Assembly: GCA_019136655.1 (NCBI GenBank)
Contig: JAGVTU010000017.1
Coordinates: 274,312-338,311, forward strand
Direction: 5' to 3'
Source of the DNA: Bacteroidota bacterium
GTDB taxonomy: Bacteria; Bacteroidota; Bacteroidia; AKYH767-A; OLB10
DNA length: 64,000 nucleotides
Positions 25,691-34,308 of the stretch are shown here, piece by piece. The notes under the pieces were generated by a model. That model was not told the DNA's origin. It did no database searches and saw nothing but the letters and a program-made list of their open reading frames with translations. Every line of letters begins with the position of its first letter. Within the stretch, counting starts at the first letter, position 1. The position numbers and the translations under genes are program-made.

Positions 25691-26575
25691 CTATTCAGGT
25701 AATTGGTTTTGAGAGCCATCTTCCAAATAAATATCCGGTGATGTTTTTTTGATGGATTTCAAAAAATCTTGTTTATTCAAGATTTCTAACTGGTATTTTG
25801 CAATTTCATATAGTTTCTGAAAACGAACTTGCCTTGCAATACCGTTTCGCATCATATCAGCATTGGCTGATTCCAAATTGGAGAGTACTGCCAATTCATT
25901 GATACTTGCAACATCCCTTATGTTCATTTCTTGCAGGGCTAATTGTGGGTTGGCTTCACGCCATTGTTTTGCTGTACATTGAAATAAGGCAAGATTGAGT
26001 ACATCTGCTTCTTCGGCATATTCCAAGCTTTTTTTGGCTTCCGGTAAGGTAGAATGTGGAATAACGTAATCCTTTATGGCATCTGTTTGAATGGTATAGT
26101 TTACTTTACTTAAAACACGTTTTACGTTCCACTCTAAATTGTAATGGTTGCTCTCAACTTCTTTAAGCCTTTGGTATTCTTTAATTAAGTACAACTTGAA
26201 ACTTGGATTTAACCAAGTAGCAAATTCAAAGGCAATGTCTTTGTGGGCATAAGTACCGCCATACCTGCCGGATTTTGAGATAATTCCGATAGCATCAGTT
26301 GCTTCTATCCATTTTCGAGGGGTAAGATTAAAGTTGTTTAAGCCTGTTTGTTTTCTAAAGGTGTCGAATTCGACACCTTTAAAATTTGGATTATTCAATT
26401 GTTCCCATAACCCAAGAAATTCAACGGTGTTTCTGTTACGCATCCAGTTTCGGATGTAATCATCACCTTCTTCTGACCTTACTATATCAGTGAGTGATAT
26501 ATAGTCTATTTCGTTGATATTCAAAATAGTGATATCTATGTTTTGAACCTGTATTTTCTTGTTTTGCTTGCTCAT
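25691..26575 (-). CDS. KilA-N domain protein embedded in the restriction operon
   Basis: The protein has 294 residues. The N-terminal half (about 15-140) is a KilA-N DNA-binding domain (YISLTDIVR, DDYIRNWMRNRNTVEFLG, SGRYGGTYAHKDIAFEFA, FKLYLIKEYQRLKE). The C-terminal half (about 190-290) is the all-helical tail often attached to it (LALFQCTAKQWREANP, NIRDVASINELAVLSNLE). KilA-N proteins come mainly from phages and large DNA viruses. Between Mod and Res it may regulate the operon, serve as a specificity or DNA-binding accessory, or act as an anti-host toxin; none of these is shown. It starts 34 bases after Mod and carries a 26-bp perfect palindrome at 26356-26381. Confidence 0.85.
   Translation of the reverse strand: MSKQNKKIQVQNIDITILNINEIDYISLTDIVRSEEGDDYIRNWMRNRNTVEFLGLWEQLNNPNFKGVEFDTFRKQTGLNNFNLTPRKWIEATDAIGIISKSGRYGGTYAHKDIAFEFATWLNPSFKLYLIKEYQRLKEVESNHYNLEWNVKRVLSKVNYTIQTDAIKDYVIPHSTLPEAKKSLEYAEEADVLNLALFQCTAKQWREANPQLALQEMNIRDVASINELAVLSNLESANADMMRNGIARQVRFQKLYEIAKYQLEILNKQDFLKSIKKTSPDIYLEDGSQNQLPE
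26356..26381. repeat. 26-bp perfect palindrome inside the KilA-N gene
   Basis: The centre GTGTCGAATTCGACAC (26361-26376) extends symmetrically by five more bases on each side (TAAAG and CTTTA). It lies in the codons for GVEFDTF, a segment conserved in KilA-N relatives, so part of the symmetry may be coding coincidence. It could be an operator or a hairpin. Confidence 0.6.
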
Positions 26576-26609
26576 TTTTCAATCTTTAATTGTGGCGATT
26601 TCGCCATAT

Positions 26610-28535
26610 TTAAACCGTTCTAAAGTTTACAACACCTTTGCTTTTCATTATTTGAACTGCATTGGTTTTTAGTGCATCTGCATTTTCGCCTTTGAAGCCT
26701 TCATCTAAGCAAATAACCCTTGTAGGTTGCATTTCTGCCATTGCCTTAATGCATTCGTGGGTGAGTTCTTTTTCAAGGCATATCAATAACTGCCCTTCGG
26801 CAATGCTGAAAACAGTTAAGCCTGCTAACGTGAGTTTTTCAATGGGCGTGGTAAGCTCGAAACCTGATTTAAGCAACAACTCATACAATATGGCTTCTTG
26901 CTCTGCTTCGGGTGAAATGTGCTGTATATGCTCAAACAATTTTGCCTGGATAACTTCTGGCTCTTTCTCTAAGGTATTTTCCCAAATTTTGAAGTTTGAT
27001 TTTGATAGTTTGAATACTTTGAAACCGAGGTCTGGTGAATTAACAATATCAGTACCAAAAATAGTTGATTCTTCATCCTTTCTTTTACTCTTGAAATCCC
27101 CACCAATTTTTGAAGCGGCTCTTTTAATTCTTTCCTTACTTATGTCTGCAATATTTTTATACCCTACTTTAAATGCTTCGGATTCTTCTGTTGTAGGTTC
27201 AGGAATTTGAACACAAATAAATTTTCTTCTCTTATTCTCAATTGCATTCAACTCCATAACAGCGTGTGCAGTTGTCGCAGAACCTGCGAAAAAGTCAAGA
27301 ATTATATCATCATCTTCTTGTGACGATAGTTGAATAATTTTCTTCAGTAAGTCAACAGGTTTAGGAAAATCAAAGACTTTCTTTGAATCAAAAAGCTGAC
27401 GTGTTTCGATAGTTGCTTTTTTATTACCTTCAATGTCGTTCCACAAGTTACCAGGCTGTTTTAACCTATTTTCTAAATAAAATTTTTGATATACCTGCCA
27501 ATTACCATTTACTTTCCGCCATTCTATCAAATTGTTTTTAACCATTTCTTCATATTTCGCTTTACCGCAAATCCATCTACTCTCATATCCGGTAGGGCCA
27601 TAAGGAAATATATCTTCATTGTCTGGGCTTTTAATAGCATAAAACATACTCGGCCTATCTTCTCGTCTATCTTCACCACCAGTTCTTCTTAATGAACGAG
27701 TCAAGTATTTACCACCTTCATCTTCCTGATTGTAAATAGCCGCTTCTTTATCATTTAATGGAAGCCCTTCAATTGATTTGTAAATATTATCTTTTGAATA
27801 AACGAGGATATAATCTACTTCATTTACAATTGCCTTGTTACCACCCCCTGTTGGAGTGCCAGTTGCTCTTGAAATTTGTGAGACAAAATTTTCTTCACCA
27901 AAAACTTCATTACAAACATTTCTTAGATTATGTATTTCATTATCATCAATTGAAATAAAAATAATACCATCATCACTTAGTAAATTTTTTGCCAAAAACA
28001 ACCGAGGATACATCATATTAAGCCACTTGCTATGAAAACGTCCATCTGTATCTGTATTAGTGCCAAACTTTCTGCCTTCCGAATCAATTTGCCCTGTATA
28101 TTGTAAATAAGTTTCTAACGTTTCTGAGTAGTTATCTGGATAAATAAATTCTTTGCCTGTATTGTATGGGGGGTCGATATAAATCAATTTAATCTTCCCT
28201 AAATAGCTCTTTTGTAGTAGCTTCAATACTTCCAAGTTGTCACCTTCAATGAATAGGTTTTCGGTGGTGTCAAAGTTCACGCTTTCTTCCCTTGCAGGTA
28301 TGAGTGTTGCAATGCTTGGCTGCTGAATGGTTTTAAAACAGTCGGCTTTGCCCGGCCAGTTCATTCCATAGCGTTCTTTGCCTACATCTATACTTTGCCC
28401 CAAAGTAAGGCGTAGTTTATCCCAATCTACTTTCAGCCCTTCGGTGAATGCTTCAGGGAAAAGTTCTTTTAGCTTTCTCAATTGCTCTTCGGCTATATTC
28501 ATTGAGGTGAGTTCTTGCTTTTGTATTTCTGACAT
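26610..28535 (-). CDS. Type III-like DNA methyltransferase Mod (beta class)
   Basis: The protein has 641 residues. The catalytic motif IV is DPPY at 121-124 (LIYIDPPYNTGKEF). The SAM-binding motif I (DFFAGSA, 414-420) comes after it. This order and the long central target-recognition region (about 220-385) mark a beta-class N6-adenine (or N4-cytosine) methylase of the type III Mod type. It would protect host DNA and supply the recognition specificity for Res. It starts 12 bases after the helicase gene. The recognised sequence cannot be deduced. Confidence 0.93.
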   Translation of the reverse strand: MSEIQKQELTSMNIAEEQLRKLKELFPEAFTEGLKVDWDKLRLTLGQSIDVGKERYGMNWPGKADCFKTIQQPSIATLIPAREESVNFDTTENLFIEGDNLEVLKLLQKSYLGKIKLIYIDPPYNTGKEFIYPDNYSETLETYLQYTGQIDSEGRKFGTNTDTDGRFHSKWLNMMYPRLFLAKNLLSDDGIIFISIDDNEIHNLRNVCNEVFGEENFVSQISRATGTPTGGGNKAIVNEVDYILVYSKDNIYKSIEGLPLNDKEAAIYNQEDEGGKYLTRSLRRTGGEDRREDRPSMFYAIKSPDNEDIFPYGPTGYESRWICGKAKYEEMVKNNLIEWRKVNGNWQVYQKFYLENRLKQPGNLWNDIEGNKKATIETRQLFDSKKVFDFPKPVDLLKKIIQLSSQEDDDIILDFFAGSATTAHAVMELNAIENKRRKFICVQIPEPTTEESEAFKVGYKNIADISKERIKRAASKIGGDFKSKRKDEESTIFGTDIVNSPDLGFKVFKLSKSNFKIWENTLEKEPEVIQAKLFEHIQHISPEAEQEAILYELLLKSGFELTTPIEKLTLAGLTVFSIAEGQLLICLEKELTHECIKAMAEMQPTRVICLDEGFKGENADALKTNAVQIMKSKGVVNFRTV

Positions 28536-28547
28536 ATCTTTTCTGTT

Positions 28548-31433
28548 TTATTTTAAATGCCACTTGATTAAGAACAAATTTGTTTGAGTGAGCTGCTGCT
28601 GTAACTTTTGCTCAATCTGTTCTATCAATCGGTCTTTGCTCTGTTCAATTTCTTTTGCTGCTCCATCATATTCACGCCAAGCGGTATCTCTTTCGTTTTC
28701 TAACTTCTTACGTTCCTTTTCCAATTTTAGCTTCTCAGGCAAATTAGGAGCAAACCTTGATTGCTTTTTCACTTCTTTGATTTGCTGGTCAAGGTCTTTG
28801 AGTGTTATTTTCAGCGAGTTTCTTCTGTCTTCACCCCACAGATCCAATTTCTCTAATTCAATTTCAAAGTAGTTGGCATTTCGTTGTCCAATTTCGTCAA
28901 TAACTTGCAATTGATGGGCTTTTAGATGGTTTTCTAATTCCGCAGAAACCTGTTCGGGCACAATGGTACTGTTACTTGTAATGTTTGCGGGTAAAGAGAA
29001 AAAACGCTCACAAACATCTTTCGTAATGGTTTCGCCTTCTGTTGTTATGGCTGATAACTGAACAAATTCTTCTACGTCAAAAGAAGTAACAGAAAGCACC
29101 CTGCCAAGCATATAGCCTGACTTGCCTATGAAGGGTTCAATGGTGGATATTTTTTTGATGGTATTGGAATAGTCAAAAGTCAATTCAACTGATGGCAATT
29201 CTTGTTTCTTACATTCTTCAATAATACGCTGTGCCAAAGGATGGCCAATTCTATATACATTGGCATCATCAATATTTTTACCTATCCGATAAGGACCTGG
29301 GTGTATTTTTAGGTCGTTGAATGGATTTTTTAACAAACAGAATGAATTTTCGTCTGCTGAAAAATCTGCATTGCTATTCAGAGCAAATTGTGTGATGTTC
29401 CAAAGCCAGGATTCATATTTAGAAAGGTAGTCTTTACTTTCTTGTAAATTGATTCTCAACTTTTCGTGTACTTCTTCGTCAAAGTTTTCTAAAAGCTTTT
29501 GCCTTGTTTGTTGCATTGCATCTGAAATATTGTTTTCCAATTCAGCTTGCAGTTCGTTGAATGCTTCTTCAATTTGTTCGGTAGTTCTGCACTCCTGATA
29601 AATTCGGGCAATACGCTTTTCAAAATCCACTCCGTTTTCAATACTTCCCAACACTTCATCAGAAGCACCAAACACACCATTGAACAATTGAAATTTGTCA
29701 CGGAGTAACTCATATACTCTTACATCTGCCGCATTGGCTTTATTCAGAAAGTTTACAACTACCACATCGTATTTTTGTCCATAACGGTGACATCTTCCAA
29801 TTCGCTGTTCAATGCGTTGAGGGTTCCAGGGCATATCGTAATTGATAACCATAGAACAAAACTGCAGGTTGATACCTTCTGCTGCTGCTTCGGTTGCTAT
29901 CATTATAGTGGCTTCATCACGGAAATAGTCCACTAAAGCTGCTCGCTTATCAGCCGTTCTTGAGCCTGTTACTTTATCGGTATTTTTGTGTCGTGCAACC
30001 CAATCAGCATAGATTTTTCGGGATTTTTCATCAGTATTTGAGCCGTTGAATAAAACTACTTTATCAGCATAGCCCCTTGCTTCCAATAAATTTCTCAGAT
30101 AGAGTTGTGTCCGGGTACTCTCTGTAAAAATGATGGCTTTTTTTGGAGCACCCAAACGAACCATTTCATTAAATCCTCTTTCCAGTGCTGTAAATAATTT
30201 TTCCCCTTTGGAGTTAAGTCGAATTGACTTAGCTAACTTTTCAAATTCTTTCAGTGCATCTATTTCAATTCTGATATTTTCAATATCCTGTGCAGAATAG
30301 GTTTTCTTTTCTTTTTCTTGCTTTTCATCTTCTTCGCCTTCCCACTCGTCTTTCAATTCATCATAGGTCTCGAAATCAAGGGCAAAAACTTCTTCTACAT
30401 TGTCTGTTTGGCATTCTTTGACAATGCCTTCCAACCTATTTACCAAACTTTCTAAAGTACCCGAAATAGCAAAAGTTGAGGAGGCTAAAAGTCTCCTCAA
30501 AATCAGTGTCATCAATTTACGCTGACTTGCAGGAAGTGCATAAAGGTTCTCTGCTTGAAGATAATTGCTCACTATATCATATAGGCGTTGTTCTTCTTCC
30601 GTAGGGTAAAATTCTTCTACCAGTGCTATTCTGTTTGTATAGCGTATGTATTCTAAAACTTGCCTTCTGAGTGTTCTTTTGCAAATGGGTTTTAATCGTT
30701 CTTTTAATTCATTGAAAGTCTCAGCATCAGCGCTACTATTTACCCTGCTGTATTGTGTTTTAAAACTCTTTAAGTCACCAAAGGAATAATCGTCAACAAT
30801 GCTGACTAAGCCAAATAATTCTAATAATGTGTTTTGTAATGGAGTAGCAGTTAAGAGAACTTTGGGAATCTCACTTAATGATTCTTTTATTGATCTTGCA
30901 ATTTTATTGTTTGCTTTATAAACATTTCTCAATCTGTGTGCTTCGTCAATTACTGCCAAATCCCAATTAATTTGTTTGAGATAGGGTTCTTTGGTTCGAG
31001 CAAATTGATAGGAACAAATAATAATATCCGGCTGGTCGAAAGGATTGAGTTTACCCTTTTTGATGAACTCATTAAATGATTTAGCTTCTAAGATAACTGA
31101 GTTTAAAAAGAATTTATCTTGTAACTCTTGAGACCATTGTTTTCGCAAGTTGGCTGGTGTAATGATGATAATCTTCTTTTTGCGTTCAGCCCATTTCTGA
31201 GAAATAACTAACCCTGCTTCAATCGTTTTCCCTAAACCTACTTCATCCGCCAAAATCGCACCTTTAGATAAAGGTGATCGAAATGCAAATAAGGCTGCAT
31301 CTACCTGATGTGGGTTGAGGTCAACCTGAGCATCCACCAATGTTGAAGCTAACTTTTGCATACTATCTGATGAACTCCTCTTAGTGAGTTCAAATGCATA
31401 ATATTTAGCGTGATATGGAGTAAGGTTATTCAT
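28548..31433 (-). CDS. SNF2/RapA-like helicase heading the restriction operon
   Basis: The protein has 961 residues. Walker A lies in LADEVGLGKTIEAG (DEVGLGKT 63-70), DEAH at 163-166 (VIDEAHRLRN), motif III LLTATPLQN (about 193-201), and motif VI QRIGRCHRYGQ at 543-553. These are Swi2/Snf2 (HepA/RapA branch) motifs. An acidic stretch (about 360-378) lies between the two RecA lobes. The C-terminal part (about 860-950) is charged and probably coiled coil. It is the first gene of the operon. Its role with a type III-like system is not established. It may translocate on DNA to help Res or sense replication or transcription. Confidence 0.88.
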   Translation of the reverse strand: MNNLTPYHAKYYAFELTKRSSSDSMQKLASTLVDAQVDLNPHQVDAALFAFRSPLSKGAILADEVGLGKTIEAGLVISQKWAERKKKIIIITPANLRKQWSQELQDKFFLNSVILEAKSFNEFIKKGKLNPFDQPDIIICSYQFARTKEPYLKQINWDLAVIDEAHRLRNVYKANNKIARSIKESLSEIPKVLLTATPLQNTLLELFGLVSIVDDYSFGDLKSFKTQYSRVNSSADAETFNELKERLKPICKRTLRRQVLEYIRYTNRIALVEEFYPTEEEQRLYDIVSNYLQAENLYALPASQRKLMTLILRRLLASSTFAISGTLESLVNRLEGIVKECQTDNVEEVFALDFETYDELKDEWEGEEDEKQEKEKKTYSAQDIENIRIEIDALKEFEKLAKSIRLNSKGEKLFTALERGFNEMVRLGAPKKAIIFTESTRTQLYLRNLLEARGYADKVVLFNGSNTDEKSRKIYADWVARHKNTDKVTGSRTADKRAALVDYFRDEATIMIATEAAAEGINLQFCSMVINYDMPWNPQRIEQRIGRCHRYGQKYDVVVVNFLNKANAADVRVYELLRDKFQLFNGVFGASDEVLGSIENGVDFEKRIARIYQECRTTEQIEEAFNELQAELENNISDAMQQTRQKLLENFDEEVHEKLRINLQESKDYLSKYESWLWNITQFALNSNADFSADENSFCLLKNPFNDLKIHPGPYRIGKNIDDANVYRIGHPLAQRIIEECKKQELPSVELTFDYSNTIKKISTIEPFIGKSGYMLGRVLSVTSFDVEEFVQLSAITTEGETITKDVCERFFSLPANITSNSTIVPEQVSAELENHLKAHQLQVIDEIGQRNANYFEIELEKLDLWGEDRRNSLKITLKDLDQQIKEVKKQSRFAPNLPEKLKLEKERKKLENERDTAWREYDGAAKEIEQSKDRLIEQIEQKLQQQLTQTNLFLIKWHLK

Positions 31434-31456
31434 TCTGTTCTTGTAATTATTGAAAT

Positions 31457-31464
31457 CAAAACTA
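31457..31464 (-). promoter_or_regulatory. -7 element for the island operon
   Basis: CAAAACTA on the plus strand reads TAGTTTTG on the minus strand, a perfect TAnnTTTG, 23 bases before the helicase start. No -33 box was found at the right distance. No terminator was seen between mnmE and the helicase gene, so read-through from mnmE is also possible. Confidence 0.45.
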
Positions 31465-31580
31465 CTAACATTTCACTTTTTCTATGACTTCTAATAGTTC
31501 TCCCGGTTTTTTGCACAGCATATTTGTAGTGTTTGGCCAATTCCTTAAAAAGACAAATATCGTGAATAAAAAATATTTCA

Positions 31581-31604
31581 TTTACTTCCCTATACAAAAC
31601 TTCG
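31581..31604. repeat. Right attachment-site repeat (end of mnmE)
   Basis: This 24-base copy matches 22580-22603 with one mismatch at 31591. On the minus strand it holds TTTTGTATAGGGAAGTAA, the last five codons and stop of the intact mnmE. Sequence to its right is mnmE coding DNA. Sequence to its left is island. Confidence 0.88.
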
Positions 31605-32994
31605 AGAAGATAAAATCGAGCAGGTCTTCTGATGAAACCTGTCCGGTGATTTCTCCCAATTGCGAAATTGCATATCTGATGTCTGATGCAATAAGGTCGT
31701 TGCTGATTTGCATATCCAACCCTACCAAAACTTTGTGCAATGATTCTTCGGCTAATCTGAGCGACTGTGCATGACGTGCATTGGTAACCAGCGATTCCTG
31801 CAGATTAATTTTTTCTACTCCCGATACATCGAGCAGTTTCTGCATGAGTAAATCGAGATGTGTTTTGTGCTTGGCTGATAAAATGACAAGATTAGAGAAT
31901 GAAGCATACTCCTTTCGAATGGATTCCTCATCATACAAATCTGCTTTGTTGGCAATAAGTATGATATGCGAATCGGCAGTGGCATCTTTCAGATGCAGGT
32001 TGTTTTTGAGTTCGTTTATTTCATCTGTTAATGATGCTGCATTTGTATTGCGTGGGTCAAACAAATAAAGAATGACGGCAGCCTGTGCAGCTTTCTGAAA
32101 AGTGCGCTCCACTCCTATTGATTCAATGGTGTCGTCAGTGCTGCGTATGCCGGCAGTGTCAATAAATCTGAAACGGATACCGTTCAGATTAAATTCTTCT
32201 TCAATGGTGTCGCGTGTGGTGCCTGCAATATCACTTACAATGGCACGCTCATCGTTAATCAGTGTATTCAGCAATGTTGACTTGCCTACATTGGGTTTTC
32301 CTGCAATCACTACAGGAATACCGTTTTTCAGAATGTTGCCAAGTTCAAAACTCTTCAGCAGTTTTTTTATTTTGGTGAGCAAGGTTTCAACATTTGTTTT
32401 CAGTTCTTCGCGATTGGCAAACTCCACATCTTCTTCGCCAAAGTCGAGTTCCAGTTCTATCAATGCTGCAAAACGAATCAACTCTTCTCTCAGCAATTTT
32501 ATTTCGTCAGAATATCCTCCTCTCATCTGCTGCATGGCTGCCTGCAATGCCGATTTGTTTTCAGAAGCAATAATGTCGGCCACAGCTTCGGCCTGCGACA
32601 AATCCAGTTTGCCATTTAAAAATGCACGCAGTGTAAACTCACCGGGTTTTGCCATTAGTGCGCCTTTGCTTTGCAATAACTCCAACAGTCGCTGACGTAT
32701 ATAGCCTGAACCATGACAACTGATTTCTGCAACATCTTCGCCAGTGTAGGAATGTGGCGAGCGGAAAATTGTTACCAGTACTTCGTCAAGTACCATATTG
32801 CCATCCATTACTTTTCCGAAATGAACGGTTTGTGTTTTAGCATCTGTCAGTTTAAAATCTTTTTTATTAGACTGAAATAAAGAAGAAACTATTTCAATTG
32901 CTTTGCTTCCTGAAATACGAATGACACCTACTGCGCCAACTCCCGGTGGCGTGATAAGTGCACAAATGGTTTCACCTTTCTGAAATCTACTCAT
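31582..32994 (-). CDS. mnmE: tRNA modification GTPase MnmE
   Basis: With MnmG it forms the complex that makes cmnm5U/nm5U at tRNA wobble position 34. The protein has 470 residues. The N-terminal domain starts SRFQKGETICALITPPG. The GTPase domain has the P-loop GKPNVGKSTL, then AGTTRDT, DTAGI and NKAD. The C-terminus is the conserved FCIGK. Its last codons are the island attachment repeat, so the integrated element has kept the gene intact. It overlaps the aminotransferase gene by 8 bases. Confidence 0.97.
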   Translation of the reverse strand: MSRFQKGETICALITPPGVGAVGVIRISGSKAIEIVSSLFQSNKKDFKLTDAKTQTVHFGKVMDGNMVLDEVLVTIFRSPHSYTGEDVAEISCHGSGYIRQRLLELLQSKGALMAKPGEFTLRAFLNGKLDLSQAEAVADIIASENKSALQAAMQQMRGGYSDEIKLLREELIRFAALIELELDFGEEDVEFANREELKTNVETLLTKIKKLLKSFELGNILKNGIPVVIAGKPNVGKSTLLNTLINDERAIVSDIAGTTRDTIEEEFNLNGIRFRFIDTAGIRSTDDTIESIGVERTFQKAAQAAVILYLFDPRNTNAASLTDEINELKNNLHLKDATADSHIILIANKADLYDEESIRKEYASFSNLVILSAKHKTHLDLLMQKLLDVSGVEKINLQESLVTNARHAQSLRLAEESLHKVLVGLDMQISNDLIASDIRYAISQLGEITGQVSSEDLLDFIFSKFCIGK

Positions 32995-33817
32995 GCGCCT
33001 CCAGTTTTTTGTTCAGCAGATTAAAAATTTCTTTAGTTGCCGAATGTGCAAACTCTTTTTTTCTGAACAAACGTACCCATCTGATACCTGTGCCCATGTT
33101 GGAGAGAAAAGCTTCATCTGCTTCTGTAAGCTCACTTTCGGAAAGTGTTTTCTCCTGTGCGTTTAACAGATTTATCAGCACCTGTCGCAACACACCGTTC
33201 ACACAACCTGCAGTTAATGGTGTTGTATAAGTCTGATTATTTTTAATCCAGAAAATATTGGAAGAAGTGCCTTCGCAAATTTCATTTCTTTCATTCAATA
33301 TCAGCTGATCGTTCAGATTTTTATTTTTAAAATCAACAGAAGCCAAAATATAAATTAAGCTGTTGCAGTTTTTGAAAGACGACAAAGCATTTATCGGTTT
33401 CTTAATATCGCTGTAAACATCTACATGCAAACCGTTTTCGAGCCATGAGAATTTATAATCCTCACAAGGCTGCGAAGTGATGAGCAACGTTGCCTTGTTT
33501 TCATGAGGAGAATATGTAGCTCCCGGATTTCTGGTAATGACTACACGTATTCTTGAAGCGTTCTGATGTGAGTTGCGCTTATTGAGTTCTGCAATTTTTG
33601 TTTCCAGAAAATCTTTAGTGATGTTTTCAGTTTTCAGTTTGAGAACACTGAGCCCATGTTTCAAACGTTCAAAATGTAAATCTATAAACAATGGCTTTCC
33701 GTTTTTGCAGCGCATGGTTTCAAACAGTCCATCGCCATAGAGCAGCCCTCTGTTGTCTGATGTTATTCTTAGATCATCAGCACTTGCCCACTCTCCGTTA
33801 TACCATACTGTTGTCAT
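32987..33817 (-). CDS. Aminotransferase class IV (aminodeoxychorismate lyase/BCAT-like)
   Basis: PLP enzyme of fold type IV, 276 residues from the preferred start. Signatures: NRGLLYGDGLFETMR at the N-terminus, a lysine-containing SSFKNCNSLIY segment and the EGTSSNIFWIKNN motif. It may be 4-amino-4-deoxychorismate lyase (folate pathway) or an amino-acid aminotransferase; sequence alone does not decide. The ATG at 33817 gives an ATGA overlap with gmhB, so it is preferred over the ATG three codons upstream. Confidence 0.85.
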   Translation of the reverse strand: MTTVWYNGEWASADDLRITSDNRGLLYGDGLFETMRCKNGKPLFIDLHFERLKHGLSVLKLKTENITKDFLETKIAELNKRNSHQNASRIRVVITRNPGATYSPHENKATLLITSQPCEDYKFSWLENGLHVDVYSDIKKPINALSSFKNCNSLIYILASVDFKNKNLNDQLILNERNEICEGTSSNIFWIKNNQTYTTPLTAGCVNGVLRQVLINLLNAQEKTLSESELTEADEAFLSNMGTGIRWVRLFRKKEFAHSATKEIFNLLNKKLEAHE

Positions 33818-34308
33818 CCTGCACAAATTTCTTTTGTGATTGGCAAAACAGATTCATTGGCATTAATCAGAAAACCCTTTACACCTGCTTTTGTGGCAGC
33901 TTCAATATCGCGACTGCTGTCGCCAATAAAAAACGAATGTGACAGGTCAACATCATAACGGGCTGCAGCTTTTTCAATTAAAAGACTGTCGGGTTTGCGG
34001 CATAAACATTTACTCACATCAGGGTGATGAGGGCAGAAATAAAAATCAGTAATGCTTACTCCTTCTTTGTTAAATATTTTTTGCATGTACTGATGAACAG
34101 CATTTACATCATCAACGCTATAAAGTTTCTTTGCCACACCACTCTGATTGGTGATGACGAACAACAGAAAACCATTTTCAGTAAAATGTTTAAGTGATTC
34201 CACTACTCCGTCATTTATAACCACCTGATCGGTTGTGTAAGTATAATAGTCATTGTTTCTATTAATCACTCCGTCACGGTCTAAAAAAACAGCTTTATGC
34301 ATTGTCAT
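33814..34308 (-). CDS. gmhB: D-glycero-D-manno-heptose-1,7-bisphosphate 7-phosphatase-like HAD hydrolase
   Basis: The protein has 164 residues. The HAD motif I is FLDRDGVINRN with the nucleophile Asp. Motif II is in VITNQSGVAK. The zinc-binding loop CPHHPDVSKCLCRKP is diagnostic for GmhB. Motif IV is in FFIGDSSRDIEAA. It removes phosphate from heptose bisphosphate for LPS core or glycoprotein heptose. The related HisB-N phosphatase is the main alternative. It overlaps the rhomboid gene by one base and the aminotransferase by four. Confidence 0.88.
   Translation of the reverse strand: MTMHKAVFLDRDGVINRNNDYYTYTTDQVVINDGVVESLKHFTENGFLLFVITNQSGVAKKLYSVDDVNAVHQYMQKIFNKEGVSITDFYFCPHHPDVSKCLCRKPDSLLIEKAAARYDVDLSHSFFIGDSSRDIEAATKAGVKGFLINANESVLPITKEICAG

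Larger units (their letters stand above)
22580..31604. mobile_element. Integrase-less genomic island inserted at the 3' end of mnmE
   Basis: The segment is bounded by the 24-bp direct repeats at 22580-22603 and 31581-31604, which duplicate the last codons of mnmE. Their spacing is 9001 bases. Its only genes are the four-gene restriction-modification operon (31433 down to 22786). No integrase, transposase, relaxase or phage gene is present. The 3' end of mnmE (trmE/thdF) is a known target of Salmonella genomic island 1 and its relatives, which also preserve the gene end. Excision by a trans-acting tyrosine recombinase is inferred, not seen. Confidence 0.82.

Noticed and set aside
26356..26381. 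A frameshift or assembly junction at the palindrome
   Set aside because: The KilA-N frame reads through without interruption and the residues there (GVEFDTF) fit the family.
22786..31433. Assignment as DISARM or BREX
   Set aside because: An SNF2 helicase and a methyltransferase are present, but DrmA, DrmB, DrmC, PglZ, BrxC or BrxL-like proteins are not. The Mod-Res pair fits type III better.
22604..31581. A hidden integrase or transposase gene in the island
   Set aside because: All four large frames are assigned to restriction functions, and the two non-coding ends (about 180 and 150 bases) are too short. Antisense open frames in this region have no recombinase motif.
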